Origin: Subdoligranulum variabile
GTDB taxonomy: Bacteria; Bacillota; Clostridia; Oscillospirales; Ruminococcaceae
Direction: 5' to 3'
Assembly (NCBI GenBank): GCA_003343905.1
Contig: QAKI01000059.1
Location: 1-22,428, forward strand
Length of the DNA: 22,428 nucleotides
The translations under genes were made by a program, and so were the position numbers. Shown piece after piece: positions 13,301 through 20,615 of the stretch (its first letter is position 1; each line of letters starts with the position of its first letter). The notes beneath the pieces were generated by a model that was not told the DNA's origin, did not search any database, and saw only the letters and a program-made list of their open reading frames with translations.

Positions 13301-14887
13301 ATGCGGATTTTGTTGGTAGATGATGACACAGTGATCCTGGAGGATCTGCGCAGCAGCATCCACTGGGAAAAGCTGGGGATCAGCAGTGTGGAAACGGCGC
13401 AGGATAGTGCGGCTGCCCAGAAGATCCTGGCACGGGAGACGGTAGACATTGTTATCAGTGATATCGAGATGCCACAGGAATCCGGACTGGATCTGCTGCG
13501 CTGGTATCGGGAACAGGGGCAGAAGGGAAAGTTTTTGCTGCTGACCTGCCATGAAAGTTTCCGTTATGCGACCACCGCGGTCAAACTGCACGCCGACGAG
13601 TATCTCATGAAGCCCTTTAATGTGGAACTGATGGAACTCGTGCTGCAAAAACTTATCCAGGAGCTGCAGAAAGAACGGGAACGCGAAAACGCCAGTATCC
13701 TGGGCCAGTGGATGGTCAGCAATATCCGGGAGGCGCGATTGGCGCTTTGGACCCAGATACTCGGTGGGAAACCACGCGCTCAGTGGGAGGAGTTGATGAA
13801 AGAGGCGCGCGACCCGGCTCTAAAGATCGATGAGAATTGCGACTATCGTCTGGTTCTGGCCAGAGTCACCAATCTGGAAGCGGATAAGGAGAGCTACGGG
13901 CGGGACCTTGTGTCTTTCCTGCTCACCAATGTCCAGTCGGAGGTCTTTTTCGGACGCCCGGAAAACAGCAATATCGTTCTGTACGAACATCCGCAATATA
14001 CACTTCTGGTGACGATATGCCCGCAGGGGAGCGAGGAAGACCTGCGGGAAAAATGCCGCCAAACCCAGCGCCATTGTGCCAAGTTCTTGTCTGTTACTAT
14101 GACATACTGTATCATGGAGCCCTGCCGTTTGGAAGAATTCCATCGGATTATGGAACAGGGGCAGCAACTGCTGGAACAAAGCGTCTCTTTCTACGGCGAA
14201 GTGTTCAGCGAAAATCAGGTACAGCTCCAGGCAAATCAGGGCGTGACGGTCTTTCAGATGGAGCGGTTGGAAACGTATTTGGCGGATCGAGACAAAAAAG
14301 GCTTCCTTGGTTACATCAAGAAAGAGCTGGAAGTTCGGGTGCAGGCCAAAGCATTGGATGCCCGCACGCTCAAAACGATGATATGGGAAACAAACCAGGT
14401 CATATGGGCACATTTGGCAGAACAGGGCATCCAGATCTCGCTCCTGCTCAACGATGCTTTATCCCGCAAAATGGCGGCTATGGCCGAACAATCAGCTGCC
14501 GATATGATCCGGTATGAAAACTATCTGCTGGATAAAGTGTTCAGCTATGAAGAGCGCCTGGAACAGTCGAAAGGGCTGATCCAGCAGATCAACGAATATA
14601 TTCACCAACATTACGCCGAAAACATCACACGCAGCGAGATCGGCGCGGAGTTTTACCTTGTGCCGGAGTATCTGGCCAAGATGTATAAGAAAAAGACGGG
14701 TATCGCGCTGAAAGATGCGATCAACGAGTATCGGATCCAGCAGGCACGCCATTTGTTGGCCCACAGTGACAAGCAGGTGGGGGAAGTGGCGACCGACGTT
14801 GGGTTTAGCAACCTTTCCTATTTTTCCACACTGTTCAAGAAGAGTACCGGCATGACCCCGGTGGAATATCGGAAACAGGCGCGGTGA
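13301..14887 (+). CDS. YesN-type response regulator, AraC DNA-binding domain
   Basis: A 528-residue regulator. The receiver domain (1-120) has D7/D8, phospho-acceptor D54 (DIEMP), T82 and K104 (LMKPF). A long middle region (about 130-420) follows, as in YesN proteins. The C-terminal AraC domain (426-528) has two helix-turn-helix units (about 442-465 and 492-515), ending GFSNLSYFSTLFKKSTGMTP. The ATG at 13301 is chosen because GGAAAGGAG lies 8 nt upstream; TTG/ATG codons at 13280-13285 overlap the kinase stop and lack a ribosome site. It probably activates the downstream transporter promoter. Confidence 0.92.
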   Translation: MRILLVDDDTVILEDLRSSIHWEKLGISSVETAQDSAAAQKILARETVDIVISDIEMPQESGLDLLRWYREQGQKGKFLLLTCHESFRYATTAVKLHADEYLMKPFNVELMELVLQKLIQELQKERERENASILGQWMVSNIREARLALWTQILGGKPRAQWEELMKEARDPALKIDENCDYRLVLARVTNLEADKESYGRDLVSFLLTNVQSEVFFGRPENSNIVLYEHPQYTLLVTICPQGSEEDLREKCRQTQRHCAKFLSVTMTYCIMEPCRLEEFHRIMEQGQQLLEQSVSFYGEVFSENQVQLQANQGVTVFQMERLETYLADRDKKGFLGYIKKELEVRVQAKALDARTLKTMIWETNQVIWAHLAEQGIQISLLLNDALSRKMAAMAEQSAADMIRYENYLLDKVFSYEERLEQSKGLIQQINEYIHQHYAENITRSEIGAEFYLVPEYLAKMYKKKTGIALKDAINEYRIQQARHLLAHSDKQVGEVATDVGFSNLSYFSTLFKKSTGMTPVEYRKQAR

Positions 14888-14889
14888 AG

Positions 14890-14923
14890 CAAGAGCCGTT
14901 CAGTCGGGCGGCTCTTGTTTTTT
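14890..14923 (+). terminator. Intrinsic terminator of the kinase/regulator genes
   Basis: CAAGAGCCG (14890-14898) pairs perfectly with CGGCTCTTG (14909-14917), followed by six T residues (14918-14923). This is a textbook terminator and separates the two-component genes from the transporter genes. Confidence 0.9.
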
Positions 14924-14967
14924 GTGCTTGCATTGTACAAAATACACAATTTTTGAGAGAATGGGGC

Positions 14968-15005
14968 AAATCTTATTTTTGAAAAGGTAAATCCCATTTC
15001 TGAAA
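14968..15005 (+). promoter_or_regulatory. Direct-repeat operator, probable response-regulator site
   Basis: AAATCTTATTTTTGAAA (14968-14984) and AAATCCCATTTCTGAAA (14989-15005) agree at 14 of 17 bases and are exactly 21 bp apart, two helical turns. A weaker third copy containing AATTTTTGAGA lies at about 14940-14958. The proximal copy abuts the -35 region of the binding-protein promoter, whose -35 box is poor. AraC-domain proteins with two HTH motifs, acting as dimers, bind such repeats and activate from this position. Binding by the YesN-type regulator is inference. Confidence 0.65.
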
Positions 15006-15026
15006 GCGGTTTTCCCAAAGAAGGAT

Positions 15027-15032
15027 TATAAT
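15027..15032 (+). promoter_or_regulatory. -10 box of the solute-binding-protein promoter
   Basis: A perfect TATAAT lies 40 bp before the ATG at 15072. No recognisable -35 exists at 16-18 bp (AAGCGG at 15004-15009), consistent with dependence on an activator bound to the direct repeats immediately upstream. Confidence 0.65.
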
Positions 15033-15071
15033 TTGAATTACCATAAAACATGAAACGGGGAGGTTTCACAC

Positions 15072-16568
15072 ATGAAAAAAGTTCTGGCAACCCTGTTGGC
15101 TGCGTCCGTAGCGGCCAGTCTCACTGCCTGTGGCGGCACCGGGGGCGGTTCTGGCAGCGAGTACGATCAAGTCGTCTATGCCTATGCGACCTTCAATAAC
15201 ATCCCCACCGAGGAAGCCCTTGATGAGGTGGAAGAAGCGATCAACGTGATCACGCGCGAAAAAATCGGAGCCGAGATCACCCTCAAACCCATCGCCATCG
15301 CAGACTATCCGCAGTCGGTCAGCCTTTCCCTGCAGGGCGGCGAGAAGATCGACATCATGGAATCTCTTGGCGATTTCAACACCTATCTGTCCACCGGGAT
15401 GGCGATGGATATCACCGACCTGATCGATAGCTGCGCGCCGGAAACCAAGGAACTGGTGGGGGATGAGTGGCTGGCGGCCTGCGAATATGAGGGGGCGCTG
15501 TACGGTATTCCTGACTACAAACCCATGGCGCTGACCCCGATGCTCATCTACCGTCAGGACGTTGCGGAAGAACTGGGCATTGATATGTCCTCTGTGAACA
15601 GTATTGAAGATTTGACTGAGGTTTTTGCGACGGTCAAAGCCGGCAAACCCGATATGACTCCGCTGGCAATCGTCGAGACTGGCAATGTGGGCGTATTCAA
15701 TCTGCCCTATGGTGTTGATTACCTGTCTGACGACTACAACGAACCGGTGGGTGTTCTGATTGGCGACGATATGACCGTGCAGGACTTCTATTCCACTGAT
15801 TTGTTCATGGATAAAGCAGCTCTGGTTCGTGACTGGTACAACAAAGACTATCTGATGAAGGATGCCGCTACCACCACTTCCACTTCCACGGAACTGATGG
15901 CTTCCGGAAACTATTTCGGCTGGATCGCTGCGTACAGCTATCCTGAAGCGGACACGGCCGCGAGCTTTGTGTCCCAGTGCGGTGGGTATCCTTTGGCGGC
16001 TAAGACGTTGGATAAGGCGTACCTGAGCACCGGCAGCATCAACTCTGTCAGCTGGATGCTGGCGGCCAACACCGAAGTCCCTGAAGCGGCTATGAAGTTC
16101 CTGAACCTGACCTATACGGATCCTGAAATCGCCAACCTGATCATTTGGGGTATTGAGGGCCGCGACTACGTCTTGGACGAGAACGGCAATGCGGCTTATC
16201 CGGAAGGCCAGGATGCTACTACGGTACCTTATACTGCGCAGATCAGCTGCGGCGTGGTGGGCAACCAGTTCATCCAGTACCTGCCGGTCGGTTCCAGCTA
16301 TGAATCTCTGGAATGGGAGCAGGAGCAGAATAAACAGGCGGATGTCTCCCCTGCAATGGGCTTCTCCTTCGATTCCAGTGACTACACCACCCAGTATACA
16401 GCGGTGCGCAATGTGCTCAGCCAGTATCTGCCGGGACTTTTCTGCGGTTCTGTTGATCCCGAAACCGAAGTGCCCAAAATGATCGAAGCGCTCAACGCGG
16501 CGGGCTATCAGGAGATCCTGAACGCCAAGCAGGAACAGCTGGATGCCTGGCTGGCAGAACAGCAGTAA
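15072..16568 (+). CDS. ABC solute-binding lipoprotein, carbohydrate type
   Basis: A 498-residue lipoprotein. The signal peptide of residues 1-19 ends in the lipobox LTAC with lipidated C20, followed by a glycine/serine linker (GGTGGGSGSE). The mature part resembles the family 1 binding proteins of LplA/YtcQ type that serve oligosaccharide importers with LplB/LplC-like permeases. GGGGAGG lies before the ATG. It captures the substrate outside the membrane and delivers it to the two permeases encoded next. The ligand cannot be predicted from sequence alone; the neighbouring deacylases suggest an acylated saccharide. Confidence 0.92.
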   Translation: MKKVLATLLAASVAASLTACGGTGGGSGSEYDQVVYAYATFNNIPTEEALDEVEEAINVITREKIGAEITLKPIAIADYPQSVSLSLQGGEKIDIMESLGDFNTYLSTGMAMDITDLIDSCAPETKELVGDEWLAACEYEGALYGIPDYKPMALTPMLIYRQDVAEELGIDMSSVNSIEDLTEVFATVKAGKPDMTPLAIVETGNVGVFNLPYGVDYLSDDYNEPVGVLIGDDMTVQDFYSTDLFMDKAALVRDWYNKDYLMKDAATTTSTSTELMASGNYFGWIAAYSYPEADTAASFVSQCGGYPLAAKTLDKAYLSTGSINSVSWMLAANTEVPEAAMKFLNLTYTDPEIANLIIWGIEGRDYVLDENGNAAYPEGQDATTVPYTAQISCGVVGNQFIQYLPVGSSYESLEWEQEQNKQADVSPAMGFSFDSSDYTTQYTAVRNVLSQYLPGLFCGSVDPETEVPKMIEALNAAGYQEILNAKQEQLDAWLAEQQ

Positions 16569-16570
16569 TG

Positions 16571-16591
16571 TCTGTCCTTCGGCCTGACAGA
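16571..16591 (+). other. Small intercistronic hairpin
   Basis: TCTGTC (16571-16576) can pair with GACAGA (16586-16591) across a 9-nt loop right after the binding-protein stop codon. There is no U-run. Such hairpins often protect the binding-protein part of the message, so that more of it is made than of the permeases. The 6-bp stem is short, so this is tentative. Confidence 0.35.
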
Positions 16592-16604
16592 ACGGAGGAA
16601 CGCC

Positions 16605-17540
16605 ATGCCTGAAAAAATAAAATTGAAGAAAAAGAAGGGGAGCTTGCGGCAAAATCTGCCGTTCCTGCTTATTGCAGCCCCCGGCATCATTTATCTGCTC
16701 ATCAACAACTATGTCCCCATGGCAGGCCTGTTCGTGGCCTTCAAGGACTACAATTTCATGAAAGGCCTGTTCGGCAGCGATTGGTGCGGATTCAAAAACT
16801 TTGAATTCCTGTTTGCTACCAAGGATGCGTGGATCATGACACGAAACACGCTGCTGTACAACATCGCTTTCATCGTGATCGGTACGGTCGTGGCAATCAC
16901 AATCGCCGTTATGTTGTGCGAACTGGGCAATCGGATTCGCGTCAAACTGTATCAGGCGGCTTTTCTGATGCCGAACCTGCTGTCCTGGGTGGTTATCGGG
17001 TTCATTGTGTTCGCTTTTCTCAGTGCCGACAATGGCTTTATCAATAAGTCCATTCTGGAGCCGATGGGCATTGAGCCACAGACCTGGTATATGAATGAAG
17101 CTCCCTGGCCTTTCATTTTGATCCTGGTCAATCTGTGGAAAAATGCGGGGTATCAGTCCATCGTGTATATGGCCAGTATCAGTGGTATCGACCGCTCTAT
17201 GTATGAAGCAGCGGTACTGGATGGTGCAAGCAAGATGCAACAGATCTTCCGCATCACGTTGCCCAACCTGAAACCTACCATCATCACCCTGACCCTGATG
17301 AGCGTGGGCCGTATGTTCTACTCGGACTTTGGCCTGTTCTACCAGGTGCCCCAGAATTCCGGCGCGCTGTTCAATGTTACCCAGACCATCGATACCTACG
17401 TTTACCGTGGTTTGATGGAATCCAACAATATCGGCATGTCTGCCGCTGCAGGGTTCTATCAATCTATCGTAGGTTTCCTGCTGGTTCTGCTGGCTAACTG
17501 GATCGTTCGGAAACTGGACTCCGACAATGCACTGTTCTAA
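16605..17540 (+). CDS. ABC sugar permease, LplB type
   Basis: A 311-residue permease with about six membrane helices (for instance 19-47, 84-105, 116-140, 166-186, 226-243, 278-303) and a basic N-terminus (KIKLKKKKGS). The EAA loop that docks the ATPase is EAAVLDGASKMQQIFRITLP (201-220). GGAGG lies before the ATG. It forms the channel with the following permease. No ATP-binding subunit is encoded in the window, so a shared MsmX-like ATPase elsewhere is likely, as is usual for this transporter class. Confidence 0.93.
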   Translation: MPEKIKLKKKKGSLRQNLPFLLIAAPGIIYLLINNYVPMAGLFVAFKDYNFMKGLFGSDWCGFKNFEFLFATKDAWIMTRNTLLYNIAFIVIGTVVAITIAVMLCELGNRIRVKLYQAAFLMPNLLSWVVIGFIVFAFLSADNGFINKSILEPMGIEPQTWYMNEAPWPFILILVNLWKNAGYQSIVYMASISGIDRSMYEAAVLDGASKMQQIFRITLPNLKPTIITLTLMSVGRMFYSDFGLFYQVPQNSGALFNVTQTIDTYVYRGLMESNNIGMSAAAGFYQSIVGFLLVLLANWIVRKLDSDNALF

Positions 17541-17552
17541 GGAGGCAACACC

Positions 17553-18431
17553 ATGACGGAAAGTAAAACCTTTAACCGGGTGGCAACGGTGATCCTTAGT
17601 GTGATGCTGGTCGTGGTACTGCTGCCCATTGTGCTTATCATTATTGCGTCCTTTACGGATGAAACAGCGCTGCTGCAGAACGGCTATAGCTTCCTGCCGA
17701 AAAAATGGAGTCTGGATGCCTACTATTACATCATTAAACAGGGTACGGTCATCATGCGGGCATATGGTATTTCTGTGCTCGTCACGGTGGTGGGTACAGT
17801 TGCCAGTGTGGCATTGACAACGACGCTGGCCTATCCGATGGCCCGCCGGACCTTCCGCTACCGCAATGCGCTCTCCTTCTTCGTGTTTTTCACGATGCTG
17901 TTTAATGGTGGCATCGTCCCGTCCTACATCATGTGGACCAACCTTTTCCACATCAAGAATACCATCTGGGCATTGATTGTTCCCAACTATTTGGTCACGG
18001 CTTTCAATGTGATTCTGGTCAAAAATTTCTATAGCAATAACATTCCGGCTTCTCTGATCGAAGCAGCCCAACTGGACGGCGCAAGCGAGATGCAGATCTT
18101 CCGCAAACTGGTGTTCCCGATGGCGCGTCCCGTGGTGGCGACTATCAGCCTGTTCACCGGCCTGTGCTACTGGAATGACTGGACCAATGGCCTGTACTAT
18201 GTGGATAATCAGAAGCTGTACAGCATTCAGCTGCTTCTGATGAAGATCATGGATAACATCGAGGCGCTCAAAGCCAATGCGAACCTCATGGGGGCAGGGG
18301 CGATCAGTTTGCCTGGTACATCCGTGCGTATGGCTATCGCCTTTATCGGAATCCTGCCGATTTTGATCGTGTATCCCTTCGTGCAGAAATATTTGGTCGA
18401 AGGTGTCGTGATCGGCGCAGTCAAGGGATAA
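17553..18431 (+). CDS. ABC sugar permease, LplC/YtcP type
   Basis: A 292-residue second permease beginning 12 bp after the first, with AAGGAGG before the ATG. Membrane helices lie at about 11-33, 70-95, 106-126, 137-155, 190-206 and 262-280. The EAA loop is EAAQLDGASEMQIFRKLVFP (170-189). It ends YLVEGVVIGAVKG, the typical C-terminus of this family. It forms the transmembrane heterodimer with the LplB-like partner. A strong hairpin follows directly. Confidence 0.93.
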   Translation: MTESKTFNRVATVILSVMLVVVLLPIVLIIIASFTDETALLQNGYSFLPKKWSLDAYYYIIKQGTVIMRAYGISVLVTVVGTVASVALTTTLAYPMARRTFRYRNALSFFVFFTMLFNGGIVPSYIMWTNLFHIKNTIWALIVPNYLVTAFNVILVKNFYSNNIPASLIEAAQLDGASEMQIFRKLVFPMARPVVATISLFTGLCYWNDWTNGLYYVDNQKLYSIQLLLMKIMDNIEALKANANLMGAGAISLPGTSVRMAIAFIGILPILIVYPFVQKYLVEGVVIGAVKG

Positions 18432-18437
18432 GTCCCA

Positions 18438-18471
18438 GTGGGGCGCTGCGAGGCAGCGCCCCACTTTCTTT
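18438..18471 (+). terminator. Terminator or attenuator after the permeases
   Basis: GTGGGGCGCTGC (18438-18449) pairs perfectly over 12 bp with 18453-18464 around a 3-nt loop, followed by TTTCTTT. It stands between the permeases and the esterase/NIF3 pair. A smaller GGGGC/GCCCC hairpin (18487-18500) follows. No clear promoter lies between 18465 and the esterase, so partial read-through probably sets the lower level of the downstream pair. Confidence 0.75.
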
Positions 18472-18523
18472 GGAATACGGACAAAAGGGGCGGCAGCCCC
18501 GGTCCCACAGGGAGGAAACATTC

Positions 18524-19648
18524 ATGCACTATGACTTTGTCTTGTCACTGTCAGACAATCTGAAACCGTTGGGGCGCACACTGCCAGACCCGGAAACAGG
18601 AATACTGTACTGCGATTGGACTTTAAGCGGCGTGGAACTCTGGTTTTGCGGCAGAACCCTTTTAGTGGACCTTACCGCCCTGCCCGGTGCGGAGCAAGAA
18701 CGTGACCCACTTACAGGGCAGCTTAATGAACGCCTTACCTGGCCATGGTGTGCTGTTATCCTGGATGACGGCGAACAGCCCGACCGTATTTTTGAAGTGA
18801 CACAAGAACGGCAGACACAGCTTTTATTTCATAGTGAAGAGGAGGAACTGCATCGTATCCGTTTGATCAAGCGCACGGAAAATGGCAAAGGATACCTGGG
18901 GCTGGCAGGCTTTTGGAGCGAGGGAAAAATTGTGGAAGCCCCCAAACGACTGCCTAAAAAGCAGATCGTGCTGATCGGTGACTCCATCACCTGTGGTTTT
19001 GGCAATGATACCAGGGACCGAAACCGGTTGTTCTTTGCGGCTGACGAGGACGGGTGGATGTCTTATGGTGCTATTACGGCCCGGCTGCTGGATATGGAGC
19101 CGACTATCATTAGCAGTTCGGGAATTTGCCTGACGGCCTATACAGGATGGCCGCACCCTTATGCGATGGATCGCCTGTATGATTATACCGATCGTATGCG
19201 GGAAGACCGCCTGGGGCGTGCGGCACTTACGCAGTGGGACTTTGCCGCGCATCCTGTAGATTATGTGGTGCTTAACCTGGGAACAAATGATGTCAACGGT
19301 ATGGCGCTGGAAGGCGCCGGCGGACCGCGCCACCAGGCCGATGCTTACCGTGCATTTCTTGAACATCTGCGTGCTGTGCACCCTAAAGCATATCTGATAT
19401 GCACGCTGGGCAGCATGGATTATTACCTTTATTCTGATATCGAGTCGATCGTGGAGGAATACGTCCGCGGTACCGGCGACTGCCGAATCACGGTATTCCG
19501 ATACCCCAAGATGGATATTGCAGACCCCGTTGGGGCCTGTGGGCATCCTCATATCATGACCCATCAAAAGATGGGCCATGCACTCGCAGATTTTATTGCC
19601 GCACTGGAGCGGGAAAGCACTTCTGACATGAAAGGAGAAACAAAATGA
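18524..19648 (+). CDS. CE2-like SGNH carbohydrate esterase
   Basis: A 374-residue two-domain esterase. Residues 1-140 form a beta-rich domain; the SGNH domain follows with GDSIT (152-156, nucleophile S154), N255 in LGTNDVNG and H341 in GHPHIMTHQKMG. This order (beta-sheet domain, then SGNH) matches carbohydrate esterase family 2. The position two residues before the catalytic His, normally Asp in SGNH enzymes, is Cys339, consistent with the Ser-His dyad known in CE2. There is no signal peptide, so it acts in the cytoplasm. The ATG at 18524 follows GGGAGGAA; a frame from 18470 has no ribosome site. It is probably an O-deacetylase for the imported sugar. Confidence 0.88.
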   Translation: MHYDFVLSLSDNLKPLGRTLPDPETGILYCDWTLSGVELWFCGRTLLVDLTALPGAEQERDPLTGQLNERLTWPWCAVILDDGEQPDRIFEVTQERQTQLLFHSEEEELHRIRLIKRTENGKGYLGLAGFWSEGKIVEAPKRLPKKQIVLIGDSITCGFGNDTRDRNRLFFAADEDGWMSYGAITARLLDMEPTIISSSGICLTAYTGWPHPYAMDRLYDYTDRMREDRLGRAALTQWDFAAHPVDYVVLNLGTNDVNGMALEGAGGPRHQADAYRAFLEHLRAVHPKAYLICTLGSMDYYLYSDIESIVEEYVRGTGDCRITVFRYPKMDIADPVGACGHPHIMTHQKMGHALADFIAALERESTSDMKGETK

Positions 19649-20499
19649 AAAATCATGAAATCGTTGATCGAATCCTTGCCTATCATCCGACGTTGGAAAA
19701 CTACCATGGTTGTGATGAATATAAGGCGGGAGACCCTGATGCGGTCTGCACAGGCGTAGTGTCGGCACTGGTCCCCACTGTCGATGTTATCCGCCGCACG
19801 GCCGAACTGGGCTGCAATCTGATCATCACCCACGAACCGATCTCCTACCAGACGCCGGATTTCCCCACTTGGCGGGGCAGTTATCCCAACGAGGTCTTTG
19901 CGGAAAAACAGCGCCTGCTGCAACAGACGGGCATTACAGTCTGGCGCGATCATGATCACATGCATGCCCATCGACCGGATTCGATTTTTACTGGTGTGAT
20001 CCATTATCTGGGGTGGGATGCGTATTATCGCCCGACAGAAAAGAAGGGCTTGTTCCCCATTGATCTGCCGGAAACCACTGTGGGAGAGTTGGGGCAGTAT
20101 CTGCGCCGCAAGCTTTCCCTCAATGGCCTGCGCTATATGGGCAACCCGGAAGATAAGATCCACAGAATCGCGATCGTAGGCCATTTGTATCCCAACTGTT
20201 TTATGTCGGAAGGGATAGGTGAGGATGGCTTCTACCATGATTACGCCATGGAAGTTATTCGCCTGATGGAACAGGAGGGGGTCCAGGCAATCCTTCCCGG
20301 AGAGATCATCGAATGGACGGTGCTGGCCTATATCCGTGATGCCATTGCGCAGGGACGTCCCATGGCCTGCTACAACATTGGACATTTTAACTGGGAAGAA
20401 CTGGGAATGCGCTACGCGGCTGACTGGATCGGTGATTTGGTGGATCATAGTCTGCCCGTACACTATGTTCCTACGGGGGACGCTTTTTCGTATATGTAA
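19645..20499 (+). CDS. NIF3-like dinuclear-metal protein
   Basis: A 284-residue divergent NIF3/DUF34 protein. It starts inside the esterase stop codon (ATGA) after AAAGGAG. Likely metal ligands are H63 and E64 (LIITHEP), H103/H105/H107 (RDHDHMHAH) and, near the C-terminus, H247 with E251 (GHFNWEE). Standard NIF3 proteins have an HH pair where this has HE, and the extra His cluster marks a separate subgroup. NIF3 proteins form hexameric rings with two metals per subunit; a general function is not settled. Tight coupling to a CE2-like esterase suggests an enzymatic role in the same pathway, for example a metal-dependent hydrolase. Confidence 0.82.
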   Translation: MKNHEIVDRILAYHPTLENYHGCDEYKAGDPDAVCTGVVSALVPTVDVIRRTAELGCNLIITHEPISYQTPDFPTWRGSYPNEVFAEKQRLLQQTGITVWRDHDHMHAHRPDSIFTGVIHYLGWDAYYRPTEKKGLFPIDLPETTVGELGQYLRRKLSLNGLRYMGNPEDKIHRIAIVGHLYPNCFMSEGIGEDGFYHDYAMEVIRLMEQEGVQAILPGEIIEWTVLAYIRDAIAQGRPMACYNIGHFNWEELGMRYAADWIGDLVDHSLPVHYVPTGDAFSYM

Positions 20500-20530
20500 G
20501 ATGAGATCGGCGTAACGAACCGCAGCATAC

Positions 20531-20565
20531 AGGAGGCACCGAAAATCAAGTTTGTTGAAACAATG
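20531..20565 (+). pseudogene. Ribosome site without a start codon: operon remnant
   Basis: A perfect AGGAGG (20531-20536) is followed, at normal 8-nt spacing, by ATC AAG TTT GTT GAA ACA ATG (from 20545), which looks like a gene start whose ATG became ATC. The frame runs into the terminator and ends at 20658 inside the opposite-strand gene. It may be the remains of a further gene of the esterase/NIF3 operon, cut off at the right end of the block. AUC or AUG (20563) initiation of a short peptide cannot be excluded. Confidence 0.3.
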
Positions 20566-20604
20566 ATCCCCCTGCTTCCGGCATTGCCGGGGCAGGGGGA
20601 TTTT
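20566..20604 (+). terminator. Terminator of the esterase/NIF3 genes
   Basis: ATCCCCCTGC (20566-20575) pairs perfectly over 10 bp with 20592-20601; inside, CCGG/CCGG (20578-20581 with 20587-20590) extends the stem. TTTT overlaps and follows the right arm. It lies between convergent genes and could also serve the minus-strand lyase gene. Confidence 0.8.
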
Positions 20605-20615
20605 ATGCCAGAGAT

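Noticed and set aside
15066..18521. Minus-strand open frame of 1151 codons opposite the importer genes
   Set aside because: It is rich in His, Gln, Arg and Asp with no recognisable domain and mirrors the codon bias of three well-supported genes. It also crosses two intergenic regions with terminators for the other strand.
7625..20604. Possible mobile-element ends at the edges of the lower-GC block
   Set aside because: The two edge hairpins differ in sequence, no target-site duplication or tRNA is visible, and no recombinase is encoded; they read better as terminators.
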